Below, one piece after another: positions 1 to 11,405 of a DNA stretch of 64,000 nucleotides. Source of the stretch: Eulemur rufifrons (lineage: Eukaryota; Chordata; Mammalia; Primates; Lemuridae); the NCBI RefSeq assembly GCF_041146395.1, contig NC_091009.1:4397001-4461000 (forward strand), given 5' to 3'. The notes below the pieces were generated by a model that saw only the letters and a program-made list of their open reading frames with translations, ran no database searches and was not told the origin of the DNA. Positions within the stretch are counted from its first letter, which is position 1, and every line of letters begins with the position of its first letter. The position numbers and the translations under genes were made by a program.

Positions 1-2740
1 TTTCCTGTTTCAATTTCATTGAATTCTGCTTGCTTTAAATTTAATTTGTTGTTCATTTTTAGTGTCCTAAAGTTAAAGCCTACTTTATTGATTTAGATCG
101 TTCTTCTTTTCTAATATATGTATTTAATGCTGTAAGTTTTCCTTGAAGCACTGCTTTCACGGATTTTGATAAGTTGTATTTTCATTTTTATTTAGTTCAA
201 AATATTTTTTAATTTCTCTTAATATTTCTCCTTTGAGCTTTATATTATTTAGAAGTGTGTTGTTTAATCTCCAAGTATTTGGGGGATTTTCCAGCTATCT
301 TACTGGTTTCTAATGTAATTGCATTGCAGTCTGAGAGCAGACCTGGTATGATTTCTTTTAAGTTTGTTAAAATATGCTTTATGGCCCAGAATGTGGTCTG
401 TCTTGGTAAATGTTCTACATGATTTTGAGCAGAATGTGTAATGTGCTGTTGTTGGATTAAAAAGTAAAGGGCTGGAGAAATTTATACAGCTACTCTCACT
501 TTTTTTGATTAATGTTAGTCTCTATGTGCTTTTATATTTAAAGTGGGTTTCTTGTAGACAACATATAGTTGAGTCTTGTTTTTTGATCAGATCTGACAAT
601 CTGTCTTTTAATTGGTATATTTAGGCTATTGACATATAAGGTGATTATCAATATAGTTGGATTAATATCTACTATATTGTTACCGTTTTCTATTTGTTGC
701 CCTTATTCTTTGTTTCTGTTTTTGTCTTCCACACTTTTTATGCCTTTTATGATTTTAATTGACTATATTATGATTCCATCTTCTCTCCTTCCTTAGCATA
801 TCAAGTATACCTCTTTCTGTACTTTTTCAGTGGTTGCTCTAGAATTTGCAATATACGTTTACAACTAATCCTAGTCTACTTGCAAATAACACTATACCAC
901 TTCATGAGTAGTATGAATACCTTATAATAACAAAATATTTCTAATTCCTCCCTCCTATCCCTTGTATCATTGCTTTCGTTCAGTTCACTGATAAGCATGC
1001 ATATATATGGACTTATGTAATGAAATACATTGTTCCTATAATTATTTGAAACAAACTTATTTGTTAGTTCAGTTAAGAACTCACTTATTCTGTCTCTAAT
1101 GCTCTTCCTTTATGTAGATCCAAGATTCTGACCTACATTATTTTCTTGTCCTCAGCATAACTTCTTTTTAACATGTCTTGCAGGGAGGTCTACTGGCAAC
1201 AAATTCCTTCAATTTTTGTTTTTCTCAGGAAGTGTTTATATCTTCACTTTTGAAGGATAATTTCACAGGGTCTAGAATTATAGGTTGGTGTGATTTTTCT
1301 CTTAACATTTTAATTATTTCACTCTATGCTCTTCTTGATTGCATGGTTTCTGAGAAGTTGGGTGTAATTCTTAGCCTTGCTAAGGTAAGATGTTTCTTCT
1401 CCTCTGGCTTCTTTTAAGATTTTTTTTCTTTATCTTTGATTTTTCTGAAGTTTGAATGAAATATGCTTAGATACAGTTTTTTGGGCATTTGTCCTGTTTG
1501 GCATTCTCTGAGCTTTCTGCATCTGTGGTTTGGTGTCTGACATTAATTTGGCAGAAATTCTTAGTCATTATTGCTTCAGATATTCCTTCTGTTTCTTCTT
1601 TTCTTCTGCTTCTGGTATTCCCATTATGTATATATTACACCTTCTGTGTTGCCCAGAGTTCTTGGACATTCTCGATTTTTTTTTTCAGTCTTTTTTCTCT
1701 TTGCTTTTTAATTTGGGAGATTTGTGTTGTAATTCTCTCAAACTAATTTTCTTTCCTGAGCCCATCTACTAATGAGGTCATCAAAGGCATTCTTCATTTT
1801 TGTTAACAGTATTTTTGATCTCTAGCATTTCTTTTTTATTTTTTCTTAGAATTTTCATCTCTTTGTTTATATCATCCATCTGTTCTTGCATGTTGTCTGC
1901 TCTTTCCATTAAAGCCCCTAAAGCATATTGATCATAGTTGTTTTTTTTTTTTTAATTCCTGGTGTGATAACTCCTAAGTTCCTGTCATTTCTCACTTTGT
2001 TTCTGATACTTGTTCAATCTCTTCAAACTGTGTTTTGCCTTTTAGCATGCCTTGTAATTTTTTGTTGGCAGTCAGGCATAATGTGCTAGGTAAAAGGAAG
2101 TGCAGTAAATAGGCCTTTGGTAATGTAGTGGTCAGGTGTGGCGGGGGAGCATTCTATCACCCTATGACTAGCTCTCAGTCTTTTGGTGAGCCCGTGCCCT
2201 GGGGCTGTAAGCTTCACCAGTGCTTTTCAGTGCCCCCTCCTTAGGTGGAACAAGATGGCTGGATGGGGCTAAAGTAGTGTATTTCCCTCTCCTCACGTGG
2301 AAGGCGAGTGGTGCCTGGAATTGAGGACTTTTTTTCTTTGCCCCTATGGAAGGTTAGAGGGAGCTAGAGCTGGGTATTTCCCTCCTCCCACATGGAAGGC
2401 AGGAGCCACCTAGAACTGGGCATTTCCCCTTCCCCCAGATACATTAGGTCCTGATCAAAGCCGAGCACGTTAGGGTCTGCTCAATAGTTTTTCCTGAGAA
2501 CAGGCCTTGTTAAGAAAAACAAAATGGTATGTTTTATTTCAAAATGGTTCCTTTTCTCCTCTCCTGCCAGAATCAGGTACAGTTGTCTGAGTCTCCAACA
2601 GTTCATCAATTACAGTTCAGGTTTTCCTACCTCTTAATTGATTCCTGCAAATGTTTCTGTGATTCTCTGTACCTGCCTCTCTGTCTCTCCAATTTTGGGG
2701 GCAGCCCTTTGTTCTGTGACCGCACTTCTCTGATGGATCT
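1..2740 (-). mobile_element. Old, degenerate L1 LINE, antisense
   Basis: The T-rich plus strand reads as the reverse complement of an A-rich L1. Around 240-450 the complement resembles the end of the ORF2 endonuclease region. 1500-2080 matches the familiar antisense text of old mammalian L1M/HAL1 5' regions (a 'ttattgcttcagatattc' block, then 'cattcttcatttttgtta'). All reading frames are short and broken, so there is no active element. The left end runs off the window and the right edge is fuzzy. The subfamily is not determined. Confidence 0.75.
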
Positions 2741-2749
2741 ATATTGAGT

Positions 2750-3137
2750 TGTTGAGAGTTTTCAGTATTTTCCTTTTTATTTGCTGTTAGCATAGACTGG
2801 CAACTTCTAAGCTCCTGACATGCTATACCAGAAACTGCAAAGTTGTGATTTTTATCATTGTTCCCAAGATGGTTGGTTGGTCCTAATTTACTAATTCATA
2901 AGAACCAACATTGCCTAAGACCAGTTTGTTGACTTGTTTTACTTTTCATTGATGGGTATATTCATTCTGCTTCCTGAAGTAATCTCTTCTCCATATATTT
3001 GGTAAAATATGTAGTATTCAAAAGGTTGCTTGTTTATATGAAATTGGAGAGTGGCCCGGTGATGGTGCGGAGACGTCAGCCAGGACACGCTGGTTCACCT
3101 CTGTAGAACTCTTCAGTGGACTCGAATCTTACTGTAG
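2750..3137. other. Unassigned intergenic sequence
   Basis: No coding frame, RNA gene or clear repeat was recognised between the old L1 and the first Alu. Confidence 0.5.
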
Positions 3138-3436
3138 GGACCAGGCGCGGTGGCTCATGCCTGTAATCCTAGGACTGTGGGAGGCCGAGGTGGGAGGATC
3201 ACTTGAGCTCAGATGTTCAAGACCAGCCTGAACAAGAGTAAGAACCCATCTCTACTAAAAATAGAAAAATTAGCCGGGCCTGGTGGTGCACATCTGTAGT
3301 CCCAGATAGTTGGGAGGCTGAGGCAGGAGGATCATTTGAGCCCAGGAGTTTGAGGTTGCTGTGAGCTTGGCTGATGCCACGGCACTCTAGCCTGGGCGAC
3401 GGAGTGAGACTCTGTCTCAAAAAAAAAAAAAAAAAC
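3138..3436 (+). mobile_element. Alu SINE
   Basis: It begins with the ggctcatgcctgtaatcc Pol III box region, has two monomers and ends in a pure A tail. The short middle linker lacks the strepsirrhine insertion seen in other copies here, so this is a relatively plain AluJ-like copy. Confidence 0.92.
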
Positions 3437-3439
3437 TCA

Positions 3440-4500
3440 CACAGTAGGATGAATCCAAATGTCAACAAGCCTTTCCTAATCTGGCTGCTGGCTTCCTCTT
3501 CCGTCTCATCCCTTTCTCTCCCCACTTCACCCCATCGAATATTCTAGTTCTCTGGTGACACTCAGGTACTGTCCCTCCGATGCCCGGGTACTGTCCCACA
3601 CTGCCGGGCCCTTTGCATTTGCTGCGAGCTCGGCCTGGCGCGTTCCTCCCATGGCTGGAGGTTTCTCCAATGGCACCTTCTTAGAGAGCCCCCCGACTGA
3701 CCAGAGTGATGGGCCCAGTCTCTCCCCGTAATATCACCCGTTTGTTAGGTTTTACACAGAGTTTATCACACTTGCAGACTGCCTTGCTGGTTTGTTTATG
3801 AGTTTGTTCTTCCCCACCCCATGAGGGCCTTGCTGGCCTTGCCTGCTTTGCATTCCTGGCACCTGGCACGTGTTCAGCACTTGATACACATTTACTAAGT
3901 GTTTGAGTACGGGAACGGATGGACGGATGGACGGATGGACGATGCCTTTCTGTAGGGCTGCTGTGAGCATGAGGCATGACACTGGGTGGCAAATCACTCT
4001 GGAAATTGGCCTGTGCTGCACATGGTAGGTGTTTTGCCCCAACGCCATACCTTGCACACAGTAGGGGTTCAGTAAGTGCTGATGAATGAACTCGCATCAC
4101 ATGAGGCAGGATGTAGGGTGTGAAGGAAGTGTAGACAAAGTGCTGGGGCTGTGGGGTCTCATAATAGGCAGAGGTGAGGGAGGCTGAGGGCCTCTCCAGC
4201 TCATTCCTCTGGCCTCTGCCTGTCCACGACAACTGCAGCCCATCTGCCCCCCACACCCTGCTGCTTCCCACCTCCAGGCCTTTGTTCACCAAATGCCACC
4301 CTTCTGGAATACTGTCAGAAGGGCCACTGCCCACGCAGCCCTCACAACATAGCTATTACCTGATTTCCCACAGATCCCAACTGAACACCACCTACTCTGC
4401 GCCCATCACCGTACCAGCCACTCAGAATCAGAGACAGCCCTGCCCTCGTGGAGCTTACAGTCTAGTGCGACAGAGCAAGCAGTCCAGCAATCAAAACATT
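3440..4500. other. Intergenic DNA with MIR/L2-like relics and a short tetranucleotide repeat
   Basis: Ancient SINE/LINE phrases are present ('gccctttgcatttgctg' near 3610, and a 'catggtaggtgttttgccc'-type MIR phrase near 4020). A GGAC/GGAT tetranucleotide run lies at about 3916-3941. A minus-strand open frame of about 217 codons across 3681-4334 overlaps these relics and shows no known domain, so it is not called a gene. Confidence 0.45.
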
Positions 4501-4501
4501 A

Positions 4502-4844
4502 ACCTCGGCAGAGCATGGTGGCTCACACCTGTAATCCTAGCACTCTGGGAGGCTGAGGCGGGAGGATCACTCGAGGTCAGGAGTTCGAGACCAGCCTGAA
4601 CAAGAGTGAGACCCAGTCTCTACTAAAAATAGAAAGAAATTATCTGGACAGCTAAAAATATATATAGAAAAAAATTAGGCAGGCACGGTGGCACATGCCT
4701 GTAGTCCCAGCTACTCAGGAGGCTGAGGCAGGAGGATCGCTTGAGCCCAGGAGTTTGAGGTTGCTGTGAGCTAGGCTGACACCACAGCACTCTAGCCTGG
4801 GCAACAGAACAAGAGTCTGTCTCAAAAAAAAATAAATAAATAAA
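4502..4844 (+). mobile_element. Alu SINE, strepsirrhine type
   Basis: A complete dimeric Alu. Between the monomers it carries the duplicated linker 'aattatctggacagctaa' followed by 'aaatatatatagaaaaaaat' and then 'taggcaggca'. This extended linker is characteristic of lemur/galago Alus and is the main taxonomic clue in the window. It ends in an A-rich tail with aaat units. Confidence 0.93.
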
Positions 4845-4924
4845 GGCAAAGATGGTAAGCTTTATGTTATGTATATTTTATCACAATGAAAAAAAATGTA
4901 AAGGTACAAAAGTAAATCTCACTC

Positions 4925-5037
4925 CGGGGAGGCTGAAGGAGGATTGCTCAAGCCCAGGAGTTTGAGACCAGCCTGAGCAAGAGTGAGCTAGAAAAAATTA
5001 GTTGGATGTGGTGGTGTGTGACTGTAGTCCCAGCTAA
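4925..5037 (+). mobile_element. Partial, deleted Alu
   Basis: Alu text 'gcccaggagtttgagacc' runs directly into 'gttggatgtggtggtgtg' with an internal deletion, then stops at 'cccagctaag'. No A tail is visible. Confidence 0.75.
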
Positions 5038-5049
5038 GGGGTCTACAGA

Positions 5050-7125
5050 AAGAAAGAATAAAAAAGAAACCTGATATCACATGTCACATATAGAAGGTAA
5101 CTGTAAAGTAAATAAAATAAAAATATTAATAAGACCATGTTATCGTTCCATTTATTAATCGCTAATTGTCTTTTTGTTGTGTTGTTTTTCTGCTAGTTGC
5201 CTTTCTGGCTGGCTGGAGGCTGTGGCTGGAGTCCTGATTCCCGCAAGAAGGAGAAATTAACGAGGGAAAAAAAGATGTTTCTTTCTCCTCAGTGTAATCA
5301 GAGTTAGAAAGAACCAACTTTCCCACCTTGCAATTCTGTGTTAATGGTTTGGGGTGACCTGGCGCATGGTGTAGGTCCTTGAACCTCCCAGAGTCATGTC
5401 ATGTGCCACTCACTTCGTCAGTCCTACATTTCAGGAAACACAACTGGGACATGGATGCAATGAGGGCTTTAAGTCAGAGTTGACATAACAAGACTGACGT
5501 TTTAGACCAATCATTCAGGCGGCAATGTGGTCAGCAGCAAAGGCGCAGGCCGGAAACCCAGCTGCCCTGAGGAGAGGAGGTCCAGGTGGGACATGTGGAG
5601 GGTCTAGCCTAGGAGGGACTGGAGTGAGGTGGGGCTGGGAAAGCTCAGAGGTGGAATCCGGGCAACGTAGCCATCTGGGGGGACTCCGGGATTTGTAAAT
5701 TTGGGGACGAGGAGGAGAGAGGTGGCAAAGACAGAAGAAGGAAGTTGTGGGGATTGTGTTGTGTTTCAAGTGTCCGCAGGACTCAGAGGGAGAGTCGTTC
5801 ATTCATTTATTCATTCATTCATCTCACAAATATGTTCTGAGTCCGGGCAGGTGCTGCGGGTGCACTGGTCCATCAGACAGACAAGATTCCTGCTGCGGTG
5901 GAGCTTAATGTTTGCGGGAAAGACAGACACTGGGAAGGGCAGAAAGAGACAAGCAAAGAGGAAGCAGTGGGAGGTATGCGTGGGGCTCAGGGCTCTGGGC
6001 TGCGTGGGGGATTTGGGGTCCGGCAGCACAAGTGCGGAAAGTAAAGCTGTCTGGGTGGGTGAGCCTGCTGGGGAGGGGGCGGAGTGACCTGAGCAGGGGG
6101 GAGGGCAGCCCACCGGCGTTCAGGGGCTGCAGGGGAAGGAATGCCCGCTAAGAAAACCGCCACAATCAGTGGGGGAGGGGAGCTTCAAAGACAGGACAAT
6201 TGACAGGTTCATTCATTTATTCAATCAGCCTTCACTTGGCCCCTTCTGTGTGCCAGGCTCCGGGCAACAAGAGACGAATGAGAAGTCTCACAGGTGTATG
6301 GACCGAAAATTACGAGGCAAGGCCTCATGAGGGGGATTCTCTTTTCTTTAAGAGAAGTACAGGTAACTTACTGTACTTCTGGATGGGGTTGCGCATTGTT
6401 TTAACCCACACACAGCCAGCGCCCAGCCCGCGCCCTTCACCAATGCGGATCCGCACAGCCCAGAGCGTTCCGGGGAAGGGGCGGTGGACGGGGTGCCGCC
6501 GGGGAAGGAGTCTTGCAGGGAGGCGGGTGGGAGGGTGCAGAGCACACGCCAGGGGCTGGGGAGAGAAGTGGGCAGGGAAGTGCAGGCAGTCGTTAGGGAT
6601 GGGAAGGGCGGGCAGAGGTGCCCCGGCGAGTGGCCTGAGCTCAGAGCCACCCTCTGAGGGGCAGCCCTGGCCCGCTGAGGACCGCCCTGTGCCTGACCCC
6701 AGCCCGCCACCTCCTTGAGTACACATTGGCCTCATCCCGCAGTCTCAAGGGCCGGACTGAAACCTGAGCGCTGGGGTGCAGAGGCCGACAGGACTTCAGG
6801 GTTCTCTCGGCCGATGTGCAGTGGCCCAAAGCTCCCTCTAACCTGCCCTGGCGTCCCGCTTCGGAATTACCCCTTGGGCAAAAGGCCTCTGGCGCCCCCT
6901 CCTGGCAGCTCTGCTTCGAGACTCCCAAACCCTGCTCTGCCGCAGACCCCACCCGAGTCGCCTGAACTCATCCAGGCGGTGCCAGCCGGGCGGGATGCGT
7001 GTCCGCCTTGCGCTGTTTACCTGAACACCGGCAGCGTCATAACTGGGCCCCTTCCTCCGTCCTTCAGCCACTGCTGGGAGAATCTCTAAGAGCCTATCTG
7101 TGGAACGCTACCGAGCAATACAAGT
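5050..7125. other. Intergenic DNA, partly GC-rich, with MIR/L2-like relics
   Basis: An ATTC tetranucleotide run at about 5799-5823 is followed by MIR/L2-like phrases ('tgagtccgggcaggtgctg', 'attcctgctgcggtggagc'). A similar phrase lies at 6200-6300. Several open frames of 70-170 codons overlap on both strands in the GC-rich 6300-7080 stretch. None shows a recognisable domain or a consistent coding strand, so none is called. Confidence 0.45.
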
Positions 7126-7129
7126 AAGG

Positions 7130-7650
7130 AACGATCGATCCCCACAGCAACTGGAGTGGGTCTCAGGGCCCTACGCGGACTGCAAAAAGCCAATCTCAAA
7201 CATACCACGTGATTCCACTTATTATTAACATTCTCAAAATGAAACATTTATAGAGGTGGAGAACGACAGGGTTGCCAGGGATGAGGGAAAGAGAGGGAAG
7301 ATGTGACTATAAGGGGGAAACGTCAGGAATTTCTTCTGCAGAATGGAACGTTCTGCGTCTTGCTTGTGGTGGTGGTTATATGAATCCACACGTGATAAAA
7401 TGTCACGGAATTGTACACAAAGACAAGCAAAAATGAGCGCATGCAGACGGCGGTGATGTCAAGCAAGGTCTGTAGTCTGGTCAACTGCAGTGCAGGTCAC
7501 TTTCCTGATTGTGATAATGTGCTGTGGTTATGTAAGATGCCACCACCAGGAAAGCCAGGTGCTGGGCACACCAGACCTCACTGTACTATTTACATAACTT
7601 CTTGTGAGTCAATAATTCTTTCAAAATAAAAAGTTCATAAAAAGAAGAAT
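7130..7650 (+). mobile_element. L1M 3' UTR fragment(s), sense
   Basis: The text 'cacgtgattccacttatt' ... 'acagggttgccagggatg' ... 'gataaaatgtcacggaatt' is typical of the 3' UTR of old L1M elements. It ends near 'aaataaaaagttcataaaa'. No ORF2 coding sequence is attached. Confidence 0.7.
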
Positions 7651-8870
7651 GCATCCCTGGCCATACTATCCACCTGGTCGTCCCGAGCGGTGCCTGCTGG
7701 GCTATAAAGAATGACGTCCGTTCTCCCAGCCGGACATGCGGGACTTTCCTGGCCTGCCACTTCTCCCTGAAAGGAAATCTGCCACCTCCCTTAGCTCACC
7801 AAGCCGCGCCCCGGGGCTGGCCAGCAAAGCAGAACGTCCGCTCTTGGAGGGCACGGGAGGCTGGACCTCACTCGCCCCCCTAGTCCCACCTGGCAGGACC
7901 TCTCAAGTTAATCCCAAGGGGTCCCCTCCTGTCCTGGCCTGCGGGGGGCACTCTTCTCTCTCTGCTGCTCTAGTCCTAAACAGACAAAGTACCCTTCCCC
8001 ATGGCGCTGCCGGGCTGAAGTCTTGAAAAAGGACTGCTGTAGAGCTCTGGAAACAAAAGGGTCCCAGGCCCAATGTGCTGTCCTGCCCTCGAGGCAATCT
8101 GGCTGCACCCCGGGGGGACCTCTGTGACCCTTCTGCATCTGGCTCCTTCTGGCCCTGCCACAGAGACTGTCTCACCCCGGGACCCAGGACTATCCTTGGC
8201 TCTGAGGAATGAAGGCCAGCGAGACTGCGCAAGTGTCCCTGCACCAGGTTCTGGGCCGTGCATGTTGCACGTCTCATTTTATAACGGTAAGAAGTTTCCG
8301 AGGTAGGCGCGAATGTCCTAACTTTACCGCTGAGCGTGTTGAGGTGAGCAGCTTGCCCACGATCATGCAGTAGGAAATAGCAGAGCCGGGCTTCTCGCTC
8401 GGGCTGTCTTCCTTTTCATGTATTGGCTTGAACACCTGCTACGTGCCAGGCACTGTGCTGGGTGCTGGGCGTAGGATGGTGAGCAACAACAGAGTCCCCG
8501 CCCTCCTGGGCTTATAGGATTGTGGGGGGAGGGACACACAGCAATAATCATGATGTATAAATGTGAAATGACAAACTGAATAACAGAAGCGTATGGGTCT
8601 CTGATGGTGTGTAACAGAGAAAGCTGACCTGGCTGGGCACTCCGCAGAGCCGCCTGAGGAATGTTACCTGGGCACAATGCTAAAAGATGACTAAGCAAAG
8701 GAAAAGAGAACTGCAACGTGGGCACAGCACGTGCAAAGATCCTGGGGTGGGGGTGGGGGAGCATGAAACATTTGAGAAACCCATGGGAGGCCAGTGTAGC
8801 TGCAGTGCAGAAACTAAGAAAGCGGGTAAGGCATGAGGCCCAGCGAGTGTTCCCTCAATGTTCGCTCTGA
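7650..8870. other. Intergenic DNA without a recognised gene
   Basis: GC-rich sequence with overlapping short open frames on both strands. A MIR/L2-like phrase occurs at about 8330-8480 ('cttgcccacgatcatgcag', 'acctgctacgtgccaggca'). A 'ctataaag' plus 'tgacgtcc' cluster near 7700 has no associated transcript structure. Confidence 0.4.
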
Positions 8871-8879
8871 ACAGACTCT

Positions 8880-9085
8880 GTTCTCACAACCTTGCAGGTG
8901 TCATCTCGTCATCTGCCCAGCCCCCCTGAGGCCGGTGCTGCTGTTGCATCCCTATTCTCCAGGTGAAGAAACGGGACACAAAGGATGAGTCAATTACCCA
9001 GAATCCTCTAGCATGGCGGAGCTCAGATTTGAATCCGGGTGGCCTGACTCCAGAGCCCATGCTCCCAGCCACTGAGCCACACTGC
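8880..9085 (-). mobile_element. MIR SINE relic
   Basis: The text 'gagctcagatttgaatccg' followed by 'ctccagagcccatgctccc' and 'agccactgagccacactgc' is the standard MIR core/3' phrase. It is diverged. The orientation call is tentative. Confidence 0.7.
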
Positions 9086-9089
9086 GTCA

Positions 9090-10775
9090 GAAGAGGAGGC
9101 AGAGGGGTGCGCAGGCCATGCTAAAGCTTGGGGTCTTTTCCTTGGGCAGGTGGGATGGTTTCTAAGCAGGGCGATGATATGATCAGGTGTGTGTGTTTAA
9201 ATGAGGCTGGGGGAGTGGGGGCCACGAGGATGTGGGAGGGGGAGGGCTGGGAGCAGCCGCAGTGTCCACGTGGGAGATCTTAGACCCTGAGGCCGAGCAG
9301 GGGCCCTGGGTGGAGAGGAGGAGTGCGGCAGAGGGGGGAACGACAGCACTGGGACACAGATCAGGTAGGGAGGCGGGCAGAGAGGGGGAGATGGAGGGAG
9401 CAGGCCACATTCCCAGGTTCCTGGCTTGCCTGACTGGGGGGGGAGGGTGGTGGAGCCTGTTCCTGGGACAGGTAAAACCCTGGAGGACAGGTGTGGGGAG
9501 GAGCAAGAATCCAGTCTCACACTGAGGACTGTCCCAGAGCAGACATCATCAGGTCGTCAAGGGGACACTGGGATTGAGAGTTTGGAGGGGCAGTCATGCC
9601 TGTTCACTAGTCACTGATGTGGCATGTGTGGACGGCGACATCCAGGGAGGGAGGCCAGGGAGAGGAGGTCTGGCCCCACGGGCTCTGCCCTTACTGGCCA
9701 CGCAGCAGAGAATGGGCTGCTTGGCCAGAGGTAGGAGGAAGATGAGGCCGTGGCATCGTGCAAGCTGAGAGGAAGGCAGTGTTTCCAAGGCAGGAGCAGC
9801 CAGCAGAGGACAGGATGTCCCCAAGAGGACGATGACTGTGAAGACCCAAAAATACCCAACAAACATGATGTGGCATCGCAGTGGTCTATTGGTGCATCGG
9901 GGTTGGGGAGTGAACAGGAGCAGCGCGTGGGGACAGTGAGTGTGGAGGACTCTTTCAAGAAGTTTGGCGTGGAGGAGGAGGAGGAGGAGGAGGAAAGCAG
10001 GCAGTTGTGGGGATGTGGGGTTGAGGGAGGATTTTTGGGAGAGAGACTTGAGCACGATCCCATGGTTAGGGGAAGGGGCCTGTTGGAAGTCAGAGCGGAT
10101 GCCACGGGCACCACGCAGAATCCCAGGACCGAACCTGAGCTGCCCCAGCTGCAGGGGGGCCGGAGGCTGACGGCTCTCCTCCGAGCCTCTCTCCAGGACG
10201 CGCCCTGGGCTGAACAGAGCCATGTGGCCCCAATTCGTGCCCTCCCTGCCCCAGCCCTGGAAGGCAGTGGCCTGACTCCTGGCCACAATGTGGTGTGACG
10301 CTGAGGCTGTGCCTGCTCCAGAGCTTCCCGTGGGGTGGCTGAGGCCTTACATGGTCCTGTGTCACAGCTCAGCTGTCCCTCGGCTCCATCCTGCCTCCCC
10401 CAGCACAGGTGTCGGTCCTGAGAGCATGCCCAGTGAGCTCCCTGCTCGCTGGTCTCCGTCTCCCGGGCCCTCAACCCCAGACAGCAGTTCAGTGAGCAAG
10501 AGAGAGGAGCGGTCAGTGATCGTGGGTATTTCCCGAAAGACGGAGATCAGCTGTGCCCTAGAGAAACGTCTGCTCTGAGCTTCCGGGGAGAGGAGGCCAG
10601 GGAGGGTGGGGTGGGGGAGGTCTGAGCTGGACGCTGGGACAGGTGTTTCCATTTTCCTGCGAGGTGGAGGCAGGCCCTCTGTTGAGAGGGTGGGAAGGTC
10701 GGGAGGGCCAGGGGTTTGAGGAGAATGAAGACCCGAGACAGCCGTTGCAGAAAGTGAGAACAGAAACCCTCGTGC
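9090..10775. other. Intergenic DNA with a GGA repeat; large but unsupported open frames
   Basis: A (GGA)n run lies at about 9971-9994. Minus-strand frames of 230 codons (9594-10286) and 287 codons (9611-10474) overlap in different frames. Both have low-complexity serine/leucine/proline composition, partly from the GGA tract, and no known domain, so they are treated as chance frames. Confidence 0.4.
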
Positions 10776-10784
10776 CCTGCTGGC

Positions 10785-10904
10785 AGGTGTAATTCGTGCC
10801 GCTGCAAACAATCTGATGGTTCCTCAACAGGTTAAACTCAGAGTTACCTTTCATCCAGCAATTCCACTCCTAGGTATGCACCTGAAAAAACTGAAACATG
10901 AGTC
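10785..10904 (+). mobile_element. L1M 3' segment, left part (interrupted)
   Basis: The phrase 'tttcatccagcaattccac' with 'ctcctaggtatgcacctga' is typical of the end of ORF2/3' region of old L1s. The sequence breaks off at about 10904 and the next expected L1 phrase resumes at about 11263, after an inserted LTR-like repeat. Confidence 0.75.
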
Positions 10905-11262
10905 ACGGGCTGAATATTTGTGTCCCCCCCAATTTATATGTTGAAGCCCTAAGCCCCAATGTGGTGGTATTTGGAGGTGAGGCCTTTGGAAGGTAGTTAG
11001 GTTTAGATGAGGCTGTAAAAATGAGACTAGTGTCCTTGTAAGGAAAGGAAGAGACCGGAGCGCAAGCTCTGTCTGCCACGTGAGGACACAGCCAGAAGGC
11101 GGCCGTCTGCAAACCAGGAAGAGGGTCCTCATCAGAACCCGACCATGCTGGCACCTTGATCTCGAACTTCCAGCCTCCAAAACTGTGAGAAACAAACCTC
11201 TGTTGTTTAAGCCACTAGTCTATGGTATTTTGCTATGGCAGGCCGAGCTAAGACAATATGCC
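10905..11262 (+). mobile_element. MaLR/LTR-like repeat inserted in an L1M
   Basis: This block starts with TG and ends with CA (tgagtcacgg ... gctaagaca). It has the familiar text 'ccaatgtggtggtatttgg', 'gtgaggacacagccagaag', 'ccagcctccaaaactgtga', ending 'ttttgctatggcaggccga'. It reads as a solo LTR of an old mammalian LTR retrotransposon. The family name is not assigned with confidence. Confidence 0.6.
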
Positions 11263-11405
11263 CACGTAAAAACTTGTACACAGGTGTTCATAGCAACGTT
11301 ATTCATAATAGCCAAATAGTGGCAACGACTCAAATGTCCATCATTTGATGAATGGATAAACACAGCGTGGCACATCCATAGGATGGGGTGCGATCTGGCA
11401 ACAAA
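11263..11405 (+). mobile_element. L1M 3' segment, right part (resumed)
   Basis: The text 'gtaaaaacttgtacacagg', 'gttattcataatagccaaa' and 'atgtccatcatttgatgaa' continues the L1 3' region interrupted at 10904. Confidence 0.8.

Noticed and set aside
7690..7735. Promoter-like TATA plus CRE-like cluster
   Set aside because: Isolated short motifs with no downstream gene or CpG-island context.
9594..10474. 230- and 287-codon minus-strand frames
   Set aside because: Overlapping different frames in a GC-rich area with a GGA tract, serine/leucine-rich, with no domain or splice support.
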